7,902 bases of DNA from Acidobacteriota bacterium (GCA_021798235.1 JAJZMO010000151.1:1-7902), one strand, 5' to 3'; positions 1 to 7,249 are shown, counted from the stretch's first letter. Notes: generated by a model not told the origin, from the letters alone. Program-made: numbers and translations.

Positions 1-726
1 CGGATACTGGAGGAGATGGCCCGCAGGCTCTATCGCGAGTGGTTTGTTCACTTCCGCTTCCCCGGCCACGAAAACCATCCCCGCGTCCCATCTCCCCTCG
101 GCGAAATCCCGAAGAATTGGACAATCTCTAGCTTGGGACAAATAACGAGCAAGATCGGAAGCGGAGCCACACCGAGAGGCGGCAAAGAGTCCTACCAGCA
201 ATCCGGGATTAGCCTGATTCGCAGTCTGAACGTCCATGATTATTATTTCGAAATGGACAATCTCGCGTTCATCAATGATGAACAGGCAGTGCAACTCGAT
301 CATGTTGAAGTCGCTGACCGTGATGTTCTATTGAACATTACGGGGGCCTCTGTGGGCCGTTGCTGTATGGTCCAATCCTCCGTCCTGCCAGCTCGTGTAA
401 ATCAGCATGTCGCTATAGTCCGAGCTGATAAAGTCACCGCGAATCCATACTTTCTGTTGGACACCATTAACAATGAAACAACAAAACTCCGACTGTTAAA
501 TCTTGCACAGGGGGGCGCCACTCGCGAGGCTCTTACTAAGGCGGCTCTCACAGCGTTTCCAGTTGTTCTCCCAACGCAGGAACTGGTCGAAGAGTACGGG
601 CGGCGAGTCGGTCCTCTGCATGCACAACGCGAGATCTTAAGCCGGCAGAACGAGAACCTTCGCCGCACCCGCGACCTTCTCCTCCCACGCCTGCTTTCCG
701 GCCAGATCAAGCTGGAGGCCAACTAG
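1..726 (+). CDS. hsdS: Type I restriction-modification specificity subunit HsdS, 3' part (5' end outside window)
   Basis: HsdS supplies DNA sequence recognition to the HsdM2S methylase and the HsdR2M2S restriction complex. The frame is open from base 1, so the gene starts upstream; 241 codons are visible. They open with the end of a conserved central helix (LEEMARRLYREWFVHFRFPG), then the usual entry to a target-recognition domain (PLGEIPKNW, about window residues 32-40). Residues about 40-190 form this second, variable TRD, which includes the family-typical 'VLLNITGASVGR' stretch. From about residue 190 comes the conserved C-terminal helix region (LPTQELVEEY, then LLLPRLLSGQIKLE before the stop). 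The TRD is visibly richer in A+T than hsdR, as is common for exchangeable TRDs. It ends 3 nt before hsdR, so the two are almost certainly cotranscribed. The recognition sequence cannot be predicted. Family assignment is secure; only the missing 5' half is unknown. Confidence 0.93.
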   Translation, partial: RILEEMARRLYREWFVHFRFPGHENHPRVPSPLGEIPKNWTISSLGQITSKIGSGATPRGGKESYQQSGISLIRSLNVHDYYFEMDNLAFINDEQAVQLDHVEVADRDVLLNITGASVGRCCMVQSSVLPARVNQHVAIVRADKVTANPYFLLDTINNETTKLRLLNLAQGGATREALTKAALTAFPVVLPTQELVEEYGRRVGPLHAQREILSRQNENLRRTRDLLLPRLLSGQIKLEAN

Positions 727-729
727 CCC

Positions 730-3700
730 ATGTCGCTCCCGTACTCAGAGAACCTGCTGGTCGAGCAGCCCGCCATCGAGCTGTTTCGCTGGATGGGCTG
801 GGAGACGGCGGCGGCCATGGAAGAGACCTTTGGCGCGGGCGGCACGCTGGGCCGCGAAACCAAGAGTGAAGTGATATTGCTGCCGCGTCTGCGGGCGGCG
901 CTCGAAAAGCTGAATCCCGGCCTACCGCCGGAAGCCCTCACCGCAGCCATCGACGAGCTGACGCGCGACCGGTCCGCGATGCTGCTGCCCTCGGCCAATC
1001 GTGAGGTGTACGCCCTGCTGAAGGAAGGCGTTCTGGTTTCCATTCCAGACGGTGAGCATGGCGGGCAAAGGCAGGAGCGCGTGCGCGTCATCGACTGGCA
1101 CACCCCCGAGGCGAATGACTTTCTGCTGGTGAACCAGTTGAGCATTACCGGCGCGCTCTACACCTGCCGCCCCGACCTGGTGGCGTTTGTGAACGGCCTG
1201 CCGCTGGTGGTGATGGAGCTGAAGAAGCCCGGCGTGCCGGCGCGCGCCGCCTTTGACCAAAACCTGACGCATTATAAGGATCAGATTCCGGCGCTCTTCT
1301 GGCCGAATGCTTTCCTGATTGCCTCCAACGGCACGGACAGCCGCGTGGGCTCGCTGACGGCGGACTGGGATCGCTTTTTTGAGTGGAAGCGCGTGGAGCG
1401 CGAGGATGAGCCGAGGCGCGTCTCGCTGGAGGTGATGCTGCGTGGCATCTGCGACAAGGCGCGGCTGCTCGATATGGTGGAGAACTTCACCCTGTTCTCT
1501 GAAGAGAAGGAAGGCATTGCCAAGATCATCGGCCAGAACCACCAGGTGCTGGGCGTGAACAATGCGGTGGCCTCCATGCTGCAGGCGCGGCAGGATGGCC
1601 ACGGACGCGGCGGCGTCTTCTGGCAGACACAGGGCAGCGGCAAGAGCTACTCAATGGTGTTTTTTGCGCAGAAGATTCTGCGCAGGCAACACGGCAACTG
1701 GACCTTTGTAATTGTGACCGACCGCGTGGAGCTGGACGACCAGATTGCCAAAACCTTCAAAGCCTGCGGAGCCGTGAGTGAGGCCGAAAGCAAGGTATGC
1801 CACGCGGACAGCGGCAAGGATCTGCGCCAGTTGCTGCAGGGCAACCACCGCTACATCTTCACGCTGATTCAGAAGTTCCAGGTGGCGGAGGTGTTGAATG
1901 ACCGGTCCGACATTATCGTAATGACGGACGAGGCGCACCGCAGCCAGTACGACACGCTGGCCTTGAACATGCGCGCATCGCTGCCGAATGCAACATTTCT
2001 GGCCTTTACCGGGACGCCGCTGATTGCCGGGGAGGAGCGCACCAAAGATGTCTTTGGCGACTACGTTTCCATCTACGACTTTCAGCAGTCGATGGAGGAC
2101 GGAGCCACGGTGCGGCTGTATTACGAGAACCGCACGCCGGAGCTTCAGCTCGTCAATCCCGACCTGAACGAGGATATTTACGACGTCGTTGAAGACGCCG
2201 ATCTGGACCCCGAACAGGAAAAGCGCCTGGAGCGCGAACTGAGCCGCCAGTACCACATCCTGACGCGCGATGACCGGCTGGAAACGGTGGCGAAAGATAT
2301 CGTCCGGCACTTTCTGGGGCGCGGCTTTGCGGGCAAGGCAATGGTGGTTTCCATCGACAAGGCCACCGCGCTGCGCATGCACGACAAGGTGCGGAAGTAT
2401 TGGGACGAAGAAGCGGCCCGCGTGGAAAGCGAGCTGCAACGAACGGATTTGACCGAGTCGCAGAAGGGCGAGCTGTGGCAGCGGCAGGAGATGCTGCAGA
2501 AGACGGAGATGGCGGTAATTGTGTCTCCGGCGCAGAACGAAATTGCCGAGATGAAAAAGCGCGGACTGGATATTGAGCCGCATCGCAAGCGCATGAACGA
2601 GTCGAAGCCGGGATTGGATGAGCGATTCAAGGATCCGAAGGATCCGCTACGGCTGGTGTTTGTCTGCGCCATGTGGCTGACCGGCTTCGATGTGCCGAGC
2701 TGTTCGACGATCTACCTGGACAAGCCGATTCGCAACCACACGCTGATGCAGACGATTGCCCGCGCGAACCGCGTCTTTCCTGGCAAGCACAGCGGCCTGA
2801 TCGTGGATTACGCCAACGTCTTTACCTCGCTCGAAAAGGCGCTGGCGATTTATGGCGCGGGCAAGGATGGCAAGTCGCCGGTCAAGGACAAGGCGAAGCT
2901 GGTCGAGGATTTGGCGGTGTCGCTGGAGGACGCGGTGCTCTACTGCGATAAGCACGGCGTACGGATTGACGAGATCGATCAGCTACCTGCCAGCGGCTTT
3001 GAGAGGACAGCGCGGATTGGCGATGCCGTGAATGCGTTGATCTCTCCGGATAAGGTACGCCGCGACTTTCAGGCCCGCGAGCGGCTGGTGAGCACGCTCT
3101 ACAACGCCATCAAGCCGGACCCGGCGGTGATGAAATTCGTGGGGCGGGTGTCGTGCCTCGCGGCCATTGCCGATGCTATCAAGGCAAAGCTCAATCCTGA
3201 TCCGGTTAGCATCTCGGCAGTGATGGCAGACATTGGCGCTCTGCTGGACGAGTCGATCACCGGCGTCTCGATGCCGGATAAATCTTCGAACGTGCTCGAC
3301 CTCTCGAAGATTGATTTTGACTCCCTGCGCAGCAAGTTCCGCGACTCGAAGCAGAAGAACACCGACCTGGAAGTGCTGAAGGCGGCGGTGCGCGTGCAGA
3401 TGGAGAGGATGATCCGCCTGAACAAGTCGCGAATGAACTACCAGAGCAAATTCGAGGAGCTGATCGAGGCCTACAACGCTGGCAGCCTGAACATCGAGGA
3501 GCTGTTCCGCGAACTCGTGGCCCTGAGCCGCAGCCTGAACGATGAGCAGCAACGCCACGTCCGGGAAAACCTGACGGAAGAGGAACTGGCCGTCTTCGAC
3601 ATCCTCACCCGCCCAGCCCCGGAGCTGACAACCGAACAGCAGGCCGAAGTGAAGAAGGTAGCCCGGCAGTTGCTGGAACGCCTGAAGAATCTGCTGGTTA

Positions 3701-3876
3701 TCGATTGGCGCAAAACGCGCCGTGCCCGCGCAGCCGTGGAAGACGCCATCAAGAACCTGCTGGACGACGGCCTGCCGCCCTCCTACTCCAAGGACGTCTA
3801 CGACCAGAAGTGCTCAGCCGTCTTCGAGCACTTTTACGAGAACTATCCCCAGCGCGATACGAACGTTTATATGTAG
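730..3876 (+). CDS. hsdR: Type I restriction enzyme motor/endonuclease subunit HsdR
   Basis: HsdR is the ATP-dependent DNA translocase and nuclease of type I systems; with HsdM and HsdS it cuts unmodified DNA far from the recognition site. The product is 1048 aa, normal for the family. An N-terminal PD-(D/E)xK nuclease core is visible (D149, then E163-L-K165). A 'NHQVLGV' stretch before the motor resembles a Q-motif. Superfamily 2 motifs follow: Walker A QGSGKS (301-306), DEAH (400-403), FTGTP (426-430), TGFDVP (651-656) and QTIARANR (674-681). From about residue 850 the protein is helical and charged, the usual C-terminal region that docks on the methylase. The ATG lies 3 nt after hsdS; the nearest Shine-Dalgarno-like GGAGG (714-718) sits in the end of hsdS about 11 nt upstream, suggesting translational coupling. 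No frameshift or lost catalytic residue is seen, so it should be active if hsdM and hsdS are. Confidence 0.96.
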   Translation: MSLPYSENLLVEQPAIELFRWMGWETAAAMEETFGAGGTLGRETKSEVILLPRLRAALEKLNPGLPPEALTAAIDELTRDRSAMLLPSANREVYALLKEGVLVSIPDGEHGGQRQERVRVIDWHTPEANDFLLVNQLSITGALYTCRPDLVAFVNGLPLVVMELKKPGVPARAAFDQNLTHYKDQIPALFWPNAFLIASNGTDSRVGSLTADWDRFFEWKRVEREDEPRRVSLEVMLRGICDKARLLDMVENFTLFSEEKEGIAKIIGQNHQVLGVNNAVASMLQARQDGHGRGGVFWQTQGSGKSYSMVFFAQKILRRQHGNWTFVIVTDRVELDDQIAKTFKACGAVSEAESKVCHADSGKDLRQLLQGNHRYIFTLIQKFQVAEVLNDRSDIIVMTDEAHRSQYDTLALNMRASLPNATFLAFTGTPLIAGEERTKDVFGDYVSIYDFQQSMEDGATVRLYYENRTPELQLVNPDLNEDIYDVVEDADLDPEQEKRLERELSRQYHILTRDDRLETVAKDIVRHFLGRGFAGKAMVVSIDKATALRMHDKVRKYWDEEAARVESELQRTDLTESQKGELWQRQEMLQKTEMAVIVSPAQNEIAEMKKRGLDIEPHRKRMNESKPGLDERFKDPKDPLRLVFVCAMWLTGFDVPSCSTIYLDKPIRNHTLMQTIARANRVFPGKHSGLIVDYANVFTSLEKALAIYGAGKDGKSPVKDKAKLVEDLAVSLEDAVLYCDKHGVRIDEIDQLPASGFERTARIGDAVNALISPDKVRRDFQARERLVSTLYNAIKPDPAVMKFVGRVSCLAAIADAIKAKLNPDPVSISAVMADIGALLDESITGVSMPDKSSNVLDLSKIDFDSLRSKFRDSKQKNTDLEVLKAAVRVQMERMIRLNKSRMNYQSKFEELIEAYNAGSLNIEELFRELVALSRSLNDEQQRHVRENLTEEELAVFDILTRPAPELTTEQQAEVKKVARQLLERLKNLLVIDWRKTRRARAAVEDAIKNLLDDGLPPSYSKDVYDQKCSAVFEHFYENYPQRDTNVYM

Positions 3877-3986
3877 CGGGTTGGTCCGGCTTGCCTGCCG
3901 GCGGGTACTCGCGGAGTTTGTAGCGAAAATCCCGGGAGCGAGGGGCTCAGCGGCGGTGAAAAGACCGAGGATCCACGTCATTTTGA

Positions 3987-4008
3987 TCTGATGTCGATTT
4001 TTATCAGA
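3987..4008. promoter_or_regulatory. Inverted repeat over the annotated xre ATG, possible operator
   Basis: TCTGAT at 3987-3992 and ATCAGA at 4003-4008 form 6-bp perfect arms separated by 10 bp. The left arm overlaps the ATG at 3991. It lies in an AT-rich stretch (about 3980-4062) between hsdR and the HTH-coding part of the Xre gene, 20 bp upstream of a good -35 box. Xre-type repressors commonly bind short inverted repeats near their own promoter, so autoregulation is plausible. A 6-bp repeat in AT-rich DNA can also arise by chance. Confidence 0.25.
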
Positions 4009-4623
4009 GATTTTGCTATTTTTTATCTTGACAGGGCAACACCTAATAGCGATTATTTATTTGTGGAGTATCGTGAGGCAGATTTCAACTGGAGCGAGGT
4101 CGGCGGCCGGATTCGGCAGCGCCGGACGGCGCGAGGGCTCTCCCAGCAGGCCCTCGCTACGGCTGCAGGGCTGACGCAGAATGCAATTTTTCGCATTGAG
4201 GCGGGGGAAAGCAATCCGCAGATCACCAGTCTGCAGCAGGTCGCTCGCGGCCTGGGCTGCAGCGTCCGTGAACTGATTTGTGGAATGCCGGCGACGCCGG
4301 AACTCAACGATCGCCTGAACAGGGCACGAGCCATTCTCGAATCAGGAGATGGAGATGCGATTGGCATCCTGGATCATGGCATCGAGGCGGCCGAAGTCCT
4401 GCTCAAGCGATCCGACCGCAAACGAAGCATCGCACCTGTGACTCGGAAACTGGTTCCGAAGGGCGAGAAGCGGCGCAGCGCTGCCGACGAGCTGATTTTG
4501 AATCCGCAGATCAAACGTGGAAGATCGGAAGCAGATGATATGCCCTCGCTATCCGACCCAAAATCGATGCGTATTGGCGAAAGGACATTCAGGCGTTCGA
4601 AAGGAAAGCATGAGACTCGATAG
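3991..4623 (+). CDS. Xre-family helix-turn-helix transcriptional regulator
   Basis: The 210-aa product has one clear HTH_3/Cro-C1 domain at about residues 38-93 (VGGRIRQRRTARGLSQQALA, then GLTQNAIFRIEAGESNPQ). This fold is a sequence-specific DNA binder, usually a repressor. The remaining ~115 residues are basic and partly low-complexity, with no domain I recognise; this is longer than restriction-modification controller (C) proteins of about 80 aa. The start is doubtful. The ATG at 3991 has no convincing ribosome-binding site, and residues 1-24 (MSIFIRDFAIFYLDRATPNS and on) come from AT-rich DNA that also contains a good promoter. The in-frame GTG at 4063 is the likely alternative and gives 186 aa with the HTH intact. 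It follows hsdR after 114 bp, so it may control the restriction operon, the element's integration genes, or itself; the sequence does not decide. Confidence 0.85.
   Translation: MSIFIRDFAIFYLDRATPNSDYLFVEYREADFNWSEVGGRIRQRRTARGLSQQALATAAGLTQNAIFRIEAGESNPQITSLQQVARGLGCSVRELICGMPATPELNDRLNRARAILESGDGDAIGILDHGIEAAEVLLKRSDRKRSIAPVTRKLVPKGEKRRSAADELILNPQIKRGRSEADDMPSLSDPKSMRIGERTFRRSKGKHETR
4028..4056 (+). promoter_or_regulatory. Sigma70-like promoter inside the 5' end of the annotated xre ORF
   Basis: A perfect TTGACA -35 (4028-4033) is followed, after exactly 17 bp, by GATTAT (4051-4056), which matches four of six -10 consensus bases. Transcription would be expected to start near 4063. That base is the first base of an in-frame GTG codon of the Xre gene, so the mRNA could be leaderless or nearly so. 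This is seen directly in the sequence; promoter activity and start site are inference. Confidence 0.5.
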
Positions 4624-4783
4624 ATTCATTCGATGTGACGCTTTGGCCCGCGGGGCAGTAGATCCCGCTCCCCTCTTACCGGTGGGGCAGGCAGCGTTCG
4701 AAGCTGCCTGCCCCGAATCTAACCGGGCGGAGGAGCCGAATGGCTCAATTGAACTGCAGCGGAGCACAGCCGCACAACCCTGA
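4610..4783 (+). CDS. Possible small ORF overlapping the ends of its neighbours
   Basis: A 57-codon ORF starts with ATG at 4610, inside the last codons of the Xre gene, behind a good Shine-Dalgarno-like AAGGA (4601-4605). It runs into the ParB-like gene in another frame, overlapping it by 44 bp. The predicted peptide starts MRLDRFIRCDALARGAVDPA and matches no family I know. The ORF reads straight through the perfect inverted repeat at 4684-4714, which argues for chance. It is listed because the start context resembles translational coupling to xre. Confidence 0.15.
   Translation: MRLDRFIRCDALARGAVDPAPLLPVGQAAFEAACPESNRAEEPNGSIELQRSTAAQP
4684..4714. repeat. Perfect 12-bp inverted repeat upstream of the ParB-like gene
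   Basis: GGGGCAGGCAGC (4684-4695) and its exact complement GCTGCCTGCCCC (4703-4714) flank a 7-nt loop, GTTCGAA. It lies 60 bp after the xre stop and 25 bp before the next start codon. As RNA it would be a very stable hairpin, but no T-run follows, so it is not a standard intrinsic terminator. Possible roles are a protein-binding palindrome (operator or ParB-type site), a T-less terminator after xre, or a 5'-UTR structure of the following gene. Confidence 0.75.
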
Positions 4784-5471
4784 TCATCCACCTCTCACCT
4801 CGCCACCCACCTCCATCCAGGAAGCTATTGCGCAGCTCAAGTCGACCTGGTTTTTCCTTCCGGAAATGGAACGCGCCCAGGCCGTGCGCCAGATTGTCAA
4901 TGCTGGTCTGAGCCGCCGCTACCTCGCGAAAGCTCTGAACATTTCAGAAGGCACCGTTCGCAACCTGCTGCTGATTCTCGAAGCTCGCCCTGACGATCAG
5001 GAAGCTCTCCGCCGGCGCGAGATCACCCAGGCTGAGTTGATCCGCAGGGCGCGGGGTCTGCCGCCCCGGATTCCTGTACGCCAGTCGGAACCCACCCGGA
5101 TTGCAACTGAGCCCGAATACCCACAGGAGCGCGAGCCTTTTAACCTGACCGAGACAATTCTCAACTGGCTCGCCGCGAGGTCACTGCGCTCTTTTTCTGC
5201 GCGCTCGATCCTCGAAGAATGCCTGCGCATTCTGAATCGTGCCGAAAAAAAAGGCACTCTGCCTGTCGATCGCCCGCCCGCCGGAATGCCCGTGGCGGAA
5301 GTCATTCGCCGCTGCCAGCCTGGACCGCGGCGGTACGACTTCTTCTACGTTGGGCTCTATGCCGACTGGCTCTGCAACTGGGTGGTGCGGCTGGCTACCG
5401 ATGCGAATCACTGGCGCGAAGCGCTCACCCAGGCACTTTCTCACGTGGACGCTAGCGGCAATCGTCGGTAG
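4740..5471 (+). CDS. Orphan protein with a ParB/KorB-like helix-turn-helix, unknown function
   Basis: The product is 243 aa. Residues about 27-105 resemble the central HTH of ParB/RepB/KorB proteins: RAQAVRQIVNAGLSRRYLAK, then ALNISEGTVRNLLLILE, then RREITQAELIRRAR. The N-terminal ParB/Srx nucleotide-binding domain with its GxRR-type box is absent, so it is not a full partition protein. Residues 1-25 are Pro-rich and probably disordered. Residues 135-240 are rich in Trp, Tyr and Leu (NWLAARSLRSFSARSILEEC; DFFYVGLYADWLCNWVVRLA) and form a domain I do not recognise. The start is supported by a strong Shine-Dalgarno sequence (GGAGGAG, 4729-4735), though spacing is only 4 nt. A perfect palindrome lies just upstream and hairpins just downstream, so a palindrome-binding regulator or segregation-like factor is plausible. 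Function is inference only; that it is a real gene is well supported. Confidence 0.78.
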   Translation: MAQLNCSGAQPHNPDHPPLTSPPTSIQEAIAQLKSTWFFLPEMERAQAVRQIVNAGLSRRYLAKALNISEGTVRNLLLILEARPDDQEALRRREITQAELIRRARGLPPRIPVRQSEPTRIATEPEYPQEREPFNLTETILNWLAARSLRSFSARSILEECLRILNRAEKKGTLPVDRPPAGMPVAEVIRRCQPGPRRYDFFYVGLYADWLCNWVVRLATDANHWREALTQALSHVDASGNRR

Positions 5472-5516
5472 CTTTGATGATTCCGGTCCAATGGTCAAAA
5501 TCGAAGCATGTTCGCA

Positions 5517-5531
5517 GGCCCTGTTCGGGCC
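5517..5531. repeat. Small GC hairpin downstream of the ParB-like gene
   Basis: GGCCC (5517-5521) and GGGCC (5527-5531) form 5-bp perfect arms around TGTTC. It lies 46 bp after the ParB-like stop codon. No T-run follows. It is the first of three hairpins within about 140 bp, but taken alone it is weak. Confidence 0.3.
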
Positions 5532-5567
5532 GGAAAGGCAACACCATGCTGTTCCAAAAGGCCTCAC

Positions 5568-5951
5568 ATGGCTTCAATGCACGGCGAACGGCGTACTCGT
5601 CGTTCGCCCTCCACAACCTCGTCCGACCGGTCGCGCATTCATGCGCGCACCGGTTACGTGCGCCGGGAGAACCCGGCCAACGCGTACTACGAGGTAGTTC
5701 TGAATACCACAAAGCCAATCGCTACGATCACTTCCATTGAGAGTCCACGCCCCACACGCAGCCGCATCCTGACTCCTGAGGGAGCCGCCGAATTCCTGAG
5801 CCTTGACCCGCGCACCGTGACCCGGTGGGCGCGGAAGGGTTATTTGCCGGCCCATCCGCTCGGTGAAGGGAAGCGGAAATTCTGGCGTTTTTATCAGGAT
5901 GAGTTGGACGCATGGCTCGCCGCGCGCACGAACCAGTGGGAGGCTGCATGA
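5568..5951 (+). CDS. Excisionase-like small helix-turn-helix protein (HTH_17/MerR-type)
   Basis: From the ATG at 5568 the product is 127 aa. Residues 67-119 form a clear excisionase/MerR-type winged-helix domain: ILTPEGAAEFLSLDPRTVTR, then W, ARKGYLPAHPLG, and a C-terminal FYQDELDAWLAAR. Proteins of this kind direct integrases toward excision or act as small regulators. The start is uncertain. ATG 5568 has an AAAAGG (5556-5561) in reasonable position, and ATG 5508 is a longer option without a ribosome-binding site. The first ~35 residues are Arg/Ser-rich and span two strong hairpins, so the true start may be farther in, for example GTG 5658. The stop overlaps an integrase-frame start as ATGA (5948-5951), which supports translational coupling and an excisionase role. 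A plain DNA-binding regulator is the alternative. Confidence 0.75.
   Translation: MASMHGERRTRRSPSTTSSDRSRIHARTGYVRRENPANAYYEVVLNTTKPIATITSIESPRPTRSRILTPEGAAEFLSLDPRTVTRWARKGYLPAHPLGEGKRKFWRFYQDELDAWLAARTNQWEAA
5583..5608. repeat. Hairpin-forming inverted repeat, 11-bp stem
   Basis: GGCGAACG (5583-5590) and CGTTCGCC (5601-5608) are exact complements. Two inner pairs (CG/CG) extend the RNA stem to 11 bp with one G-U pair, closing a TACT tetraloop. It lies within the questionable N-terminal part of the excisionase-like ORF. No T-run follows. Confidence 0.6.
5626..5654. repeat. Long inverted repeat with 13-bp arms and one bulge
   Basis: ACCGGTCGCGCAT (5626-5638) is complemented by ATGCGCG (5641-5647) plus ACCGGT (5649-5654), with a single unpaired C at 5648. 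The two arms are separated by only two bases. The left part also contains a self-contained 10-bp palindrome, CGACCGGTCG (5624-5633). It follows the 5583-5608 hairpin by 17 bp. Possible roles are a binding site for the element's HTH proteins or an RNA structure ahead of the excisionase/integrase genes. Confidence 0.6.
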
Positions 5952-7207
5952 CGGTCTCCGCTATTCGTCCGAATGCCGAACGGGTACACTCTCCCCAGGC
6001 CATCAGTGCGCTTTCCAAGGAGAAACTCCGTATGAAAGCGCCACGCTACCAACGGGGATCGCTGATGCTGCAGAAACGCAAGAGCTTGCCTGACACCTGG
6101 GTGTATCGGTTCTATGCCCAGGAGAAGGGCCGCCGTGTCTACAAGCGGCATGTCGTCGGAACAGTGACCGACCTGCCGAAGCGCAAGGATGCGGAAAAGG
6201 CTGTGACTCAGCTCAGGATCCATATTAACGAGGGGGCGGAATTCGCCCCCATGAACATCGAGCAGCTTGCCGCGCACTATGAGCGTGTTGAGTTATCCCG
6301 ACTCGCACCGTCCACCCAGAGTGTCTACTCAGACAATCTCCGTAACCATATCCTGCCGCGCTGGGGAGAGTATTCACTGGCTTCGATCAAACCGATTGAA
6401 GTAGAGAACTGGCTGCGCGATCTCAAAGGCGTCAGGGGGAAGGACGCAAGTCCCTCCGTGAAGTCAAAGGTCCGCAACCTGCTGTCCGCTCTCTTCTCGC
6501 ATGCACTCCGCTATAGCTTCGCTTCCAGAAATCCCATCACGCCGGTTCGCAGTTCATCGCAGCGGCTGCGTGACCCGGAATTCCTGGATGGCCCGGAGTT
6601 CCGCGCGCTTCTCGAAAAACTTGCGCTTCGGGAGCGCGTCATGGTTCTCCTGGCCGGCAGTACCGGGATGCGGAGGAGTGAGCTCATAGGCTTGAAATGG
6701 GCGGATATCGACTTCGAGCTGGGCGAAGCGCGCATCATTCGCTCCGTCTGGCAAAACAAACTTTCCAACTGTAAGACTCGGGCAAGCCGCAAGCCCGTTC
6801 CGCTGCATGAGGTCGTGACGGAACTGCTCCAGGAATGGCGAAAGGCCAGTGCCTGGAACAGCGATGACGACTTCGTTTTCCCGTCGGTGCGGCACAACGG
6901 GGAGCATCCAATCGCACCGGACATGATTCTCCGGCGTTATATCCGGCCCGCAATCCAGGAGCTTGGAATCGAAAAGCACATTGGCTGGCATTCCTTTCGT
7001 CACGGGCTGGGCACGATGCTGCGGCAGCAGGGTGTCGATCTCAAGACGGCTCAGGAACTGCTGAGGCATTCGAATCCACGCGTAACGATGGATCTGTATC
7101 AGCAGTCCGTCTCAGCGGAAAAACGTGTCGCGAACGCTGCCGCCGTTCGCGGGCTGCTGGGGGATGCTGTGCTTCAGCACCTTTCAGCACCTAAATCAGA
7201 CGCATAA
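5948..7207 (+). CDS. int: Tyrosine recombinase / phage-type site-specific integrase
   Basis: This enzyme integrates and excises the element by strand exchange at att sites. From ATG 5948 it has 419 aa. A basic N-terminal arm-binding region (about 30-95) begins RYQRGSLML. A SAM-like core-binding domain follows at about 102-160 (NIEQLAAHYERVELSRLAPS). The catalytic domain has every expected residue: R242 (TGMRRSEL), K276 (CKTRASRK), H348 and R351 (WHSFRHG), H374 (LLRHSNP) and nucleophile Y384 (MDLYQQ). Two starts compete. ATG 5948 overlaps the excisionase-like stop (ATGA) and has GGGAGG at 5938-5943. ATG 6032 has AAGGAG at 6018-6023 with ideal spacing and gives 391 aa beginning MKAPRYQRGS. A longer ATG at 5912 lacks support. 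The gene points toward the 3' end of tRNA-Val 42 bp away, which fits tRNA-targeted integration. It appears intact and potentially active. Confidence 0.95.
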   Translation: MTVSAIRPNAERVHSPQAISALSKEKLRMKAPRYQRGSLMLQKRKSLPDTWVYRFYAQEKGRRVYKRHVVGTVTDLPKRKDAEKAVTQLRIHINEGAEFAPMNIEQLAAHYERVELSRLAPSTQSVYSDNLRNHILPRWGEYSLASIKPIEVENWLRDLKGVRGKDASPSVKSKVRNLLSALFSHALRYSFASRNPITPVRSSSQRLRDPEFLDGPEFRALLEKLALRERVMVLLAGSTGMRRSELIGLKWADIDFELGEARIIRSVWQNKLSNCKTRASRKPVPLHEVVTELLQEWRKASAWNSDDDFVFPSVRHNGEHPIAPDMILRRYIRPAIQELGIEKHIGWHSFRHGLGTMLRQQGVDLKTAQELLRHSNPRVTMDLYQQSVSAEKRVANAAAVRGLLGDAVLQHLSAPKSDA

Positions 7208-7209
7208 AC

Positions 7210-7228
7210 TAGAGGTCGCGCCTGTAAG
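7210..7228. repeat. Short tRNA-related sequence between int and tRNA-Val
   Basis: TAGAGGTCGC (7210-7219) is the exact reverse complement of 7276-7285 inside the tRNA gene. CGCGCCTGTAAG (7217-7228) matches 7320-7331, the tRNA 5' end plus flank, at 11 of 12 positions in direct orientation. Such fragments next to an integrase may be recombinase arm-binding sites or scars of earlier integration or rearrangement at this tRNA. Coincidence is not excluded. Confidence 0.35.
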
Positions 7229-7249
7229 TCGTTTATTTTGTGTTTGATA

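Noticed and set aside
922..1602. 226-codon minus-strand ORF within hsdR
   Set aside because: His/Arg-rich antisense product with no domain, lying opposite the conserved nuclease region.
1651..2583. 310-codon minus-strand ORF within hsdR
   Set aside because: It is an antisense shadow of a GC-rich gene whose sense frame carries all helicase motifs.
3886..3901. CCGGC/GCCGG hairpin after hsdR as a terminator
   Set aside because: Only 5 bp with a 6-nt loop and no T-run, so termination is not supported.
3991..4623. Restriction-modification controller (C) protein
   Set aside because: C proteins are about 80 aa and typical of type II systems; this one has an extra ~115-residue tail, so only a general Xre assignment is justified.
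4740..5471. Full ParB partition protein
   Set aside because: The N-terminal ParB/Srx domain and a ParA partner are absent; only the HTH resembles ParB.
5474..5740. 88-codon + strand ORF between the ParB-like and excisionase-like genes
   Set aside because: No ribosome-binding site or recognisable domain, and it overlaps the better-supported excisionase-like frame and the hairpins.
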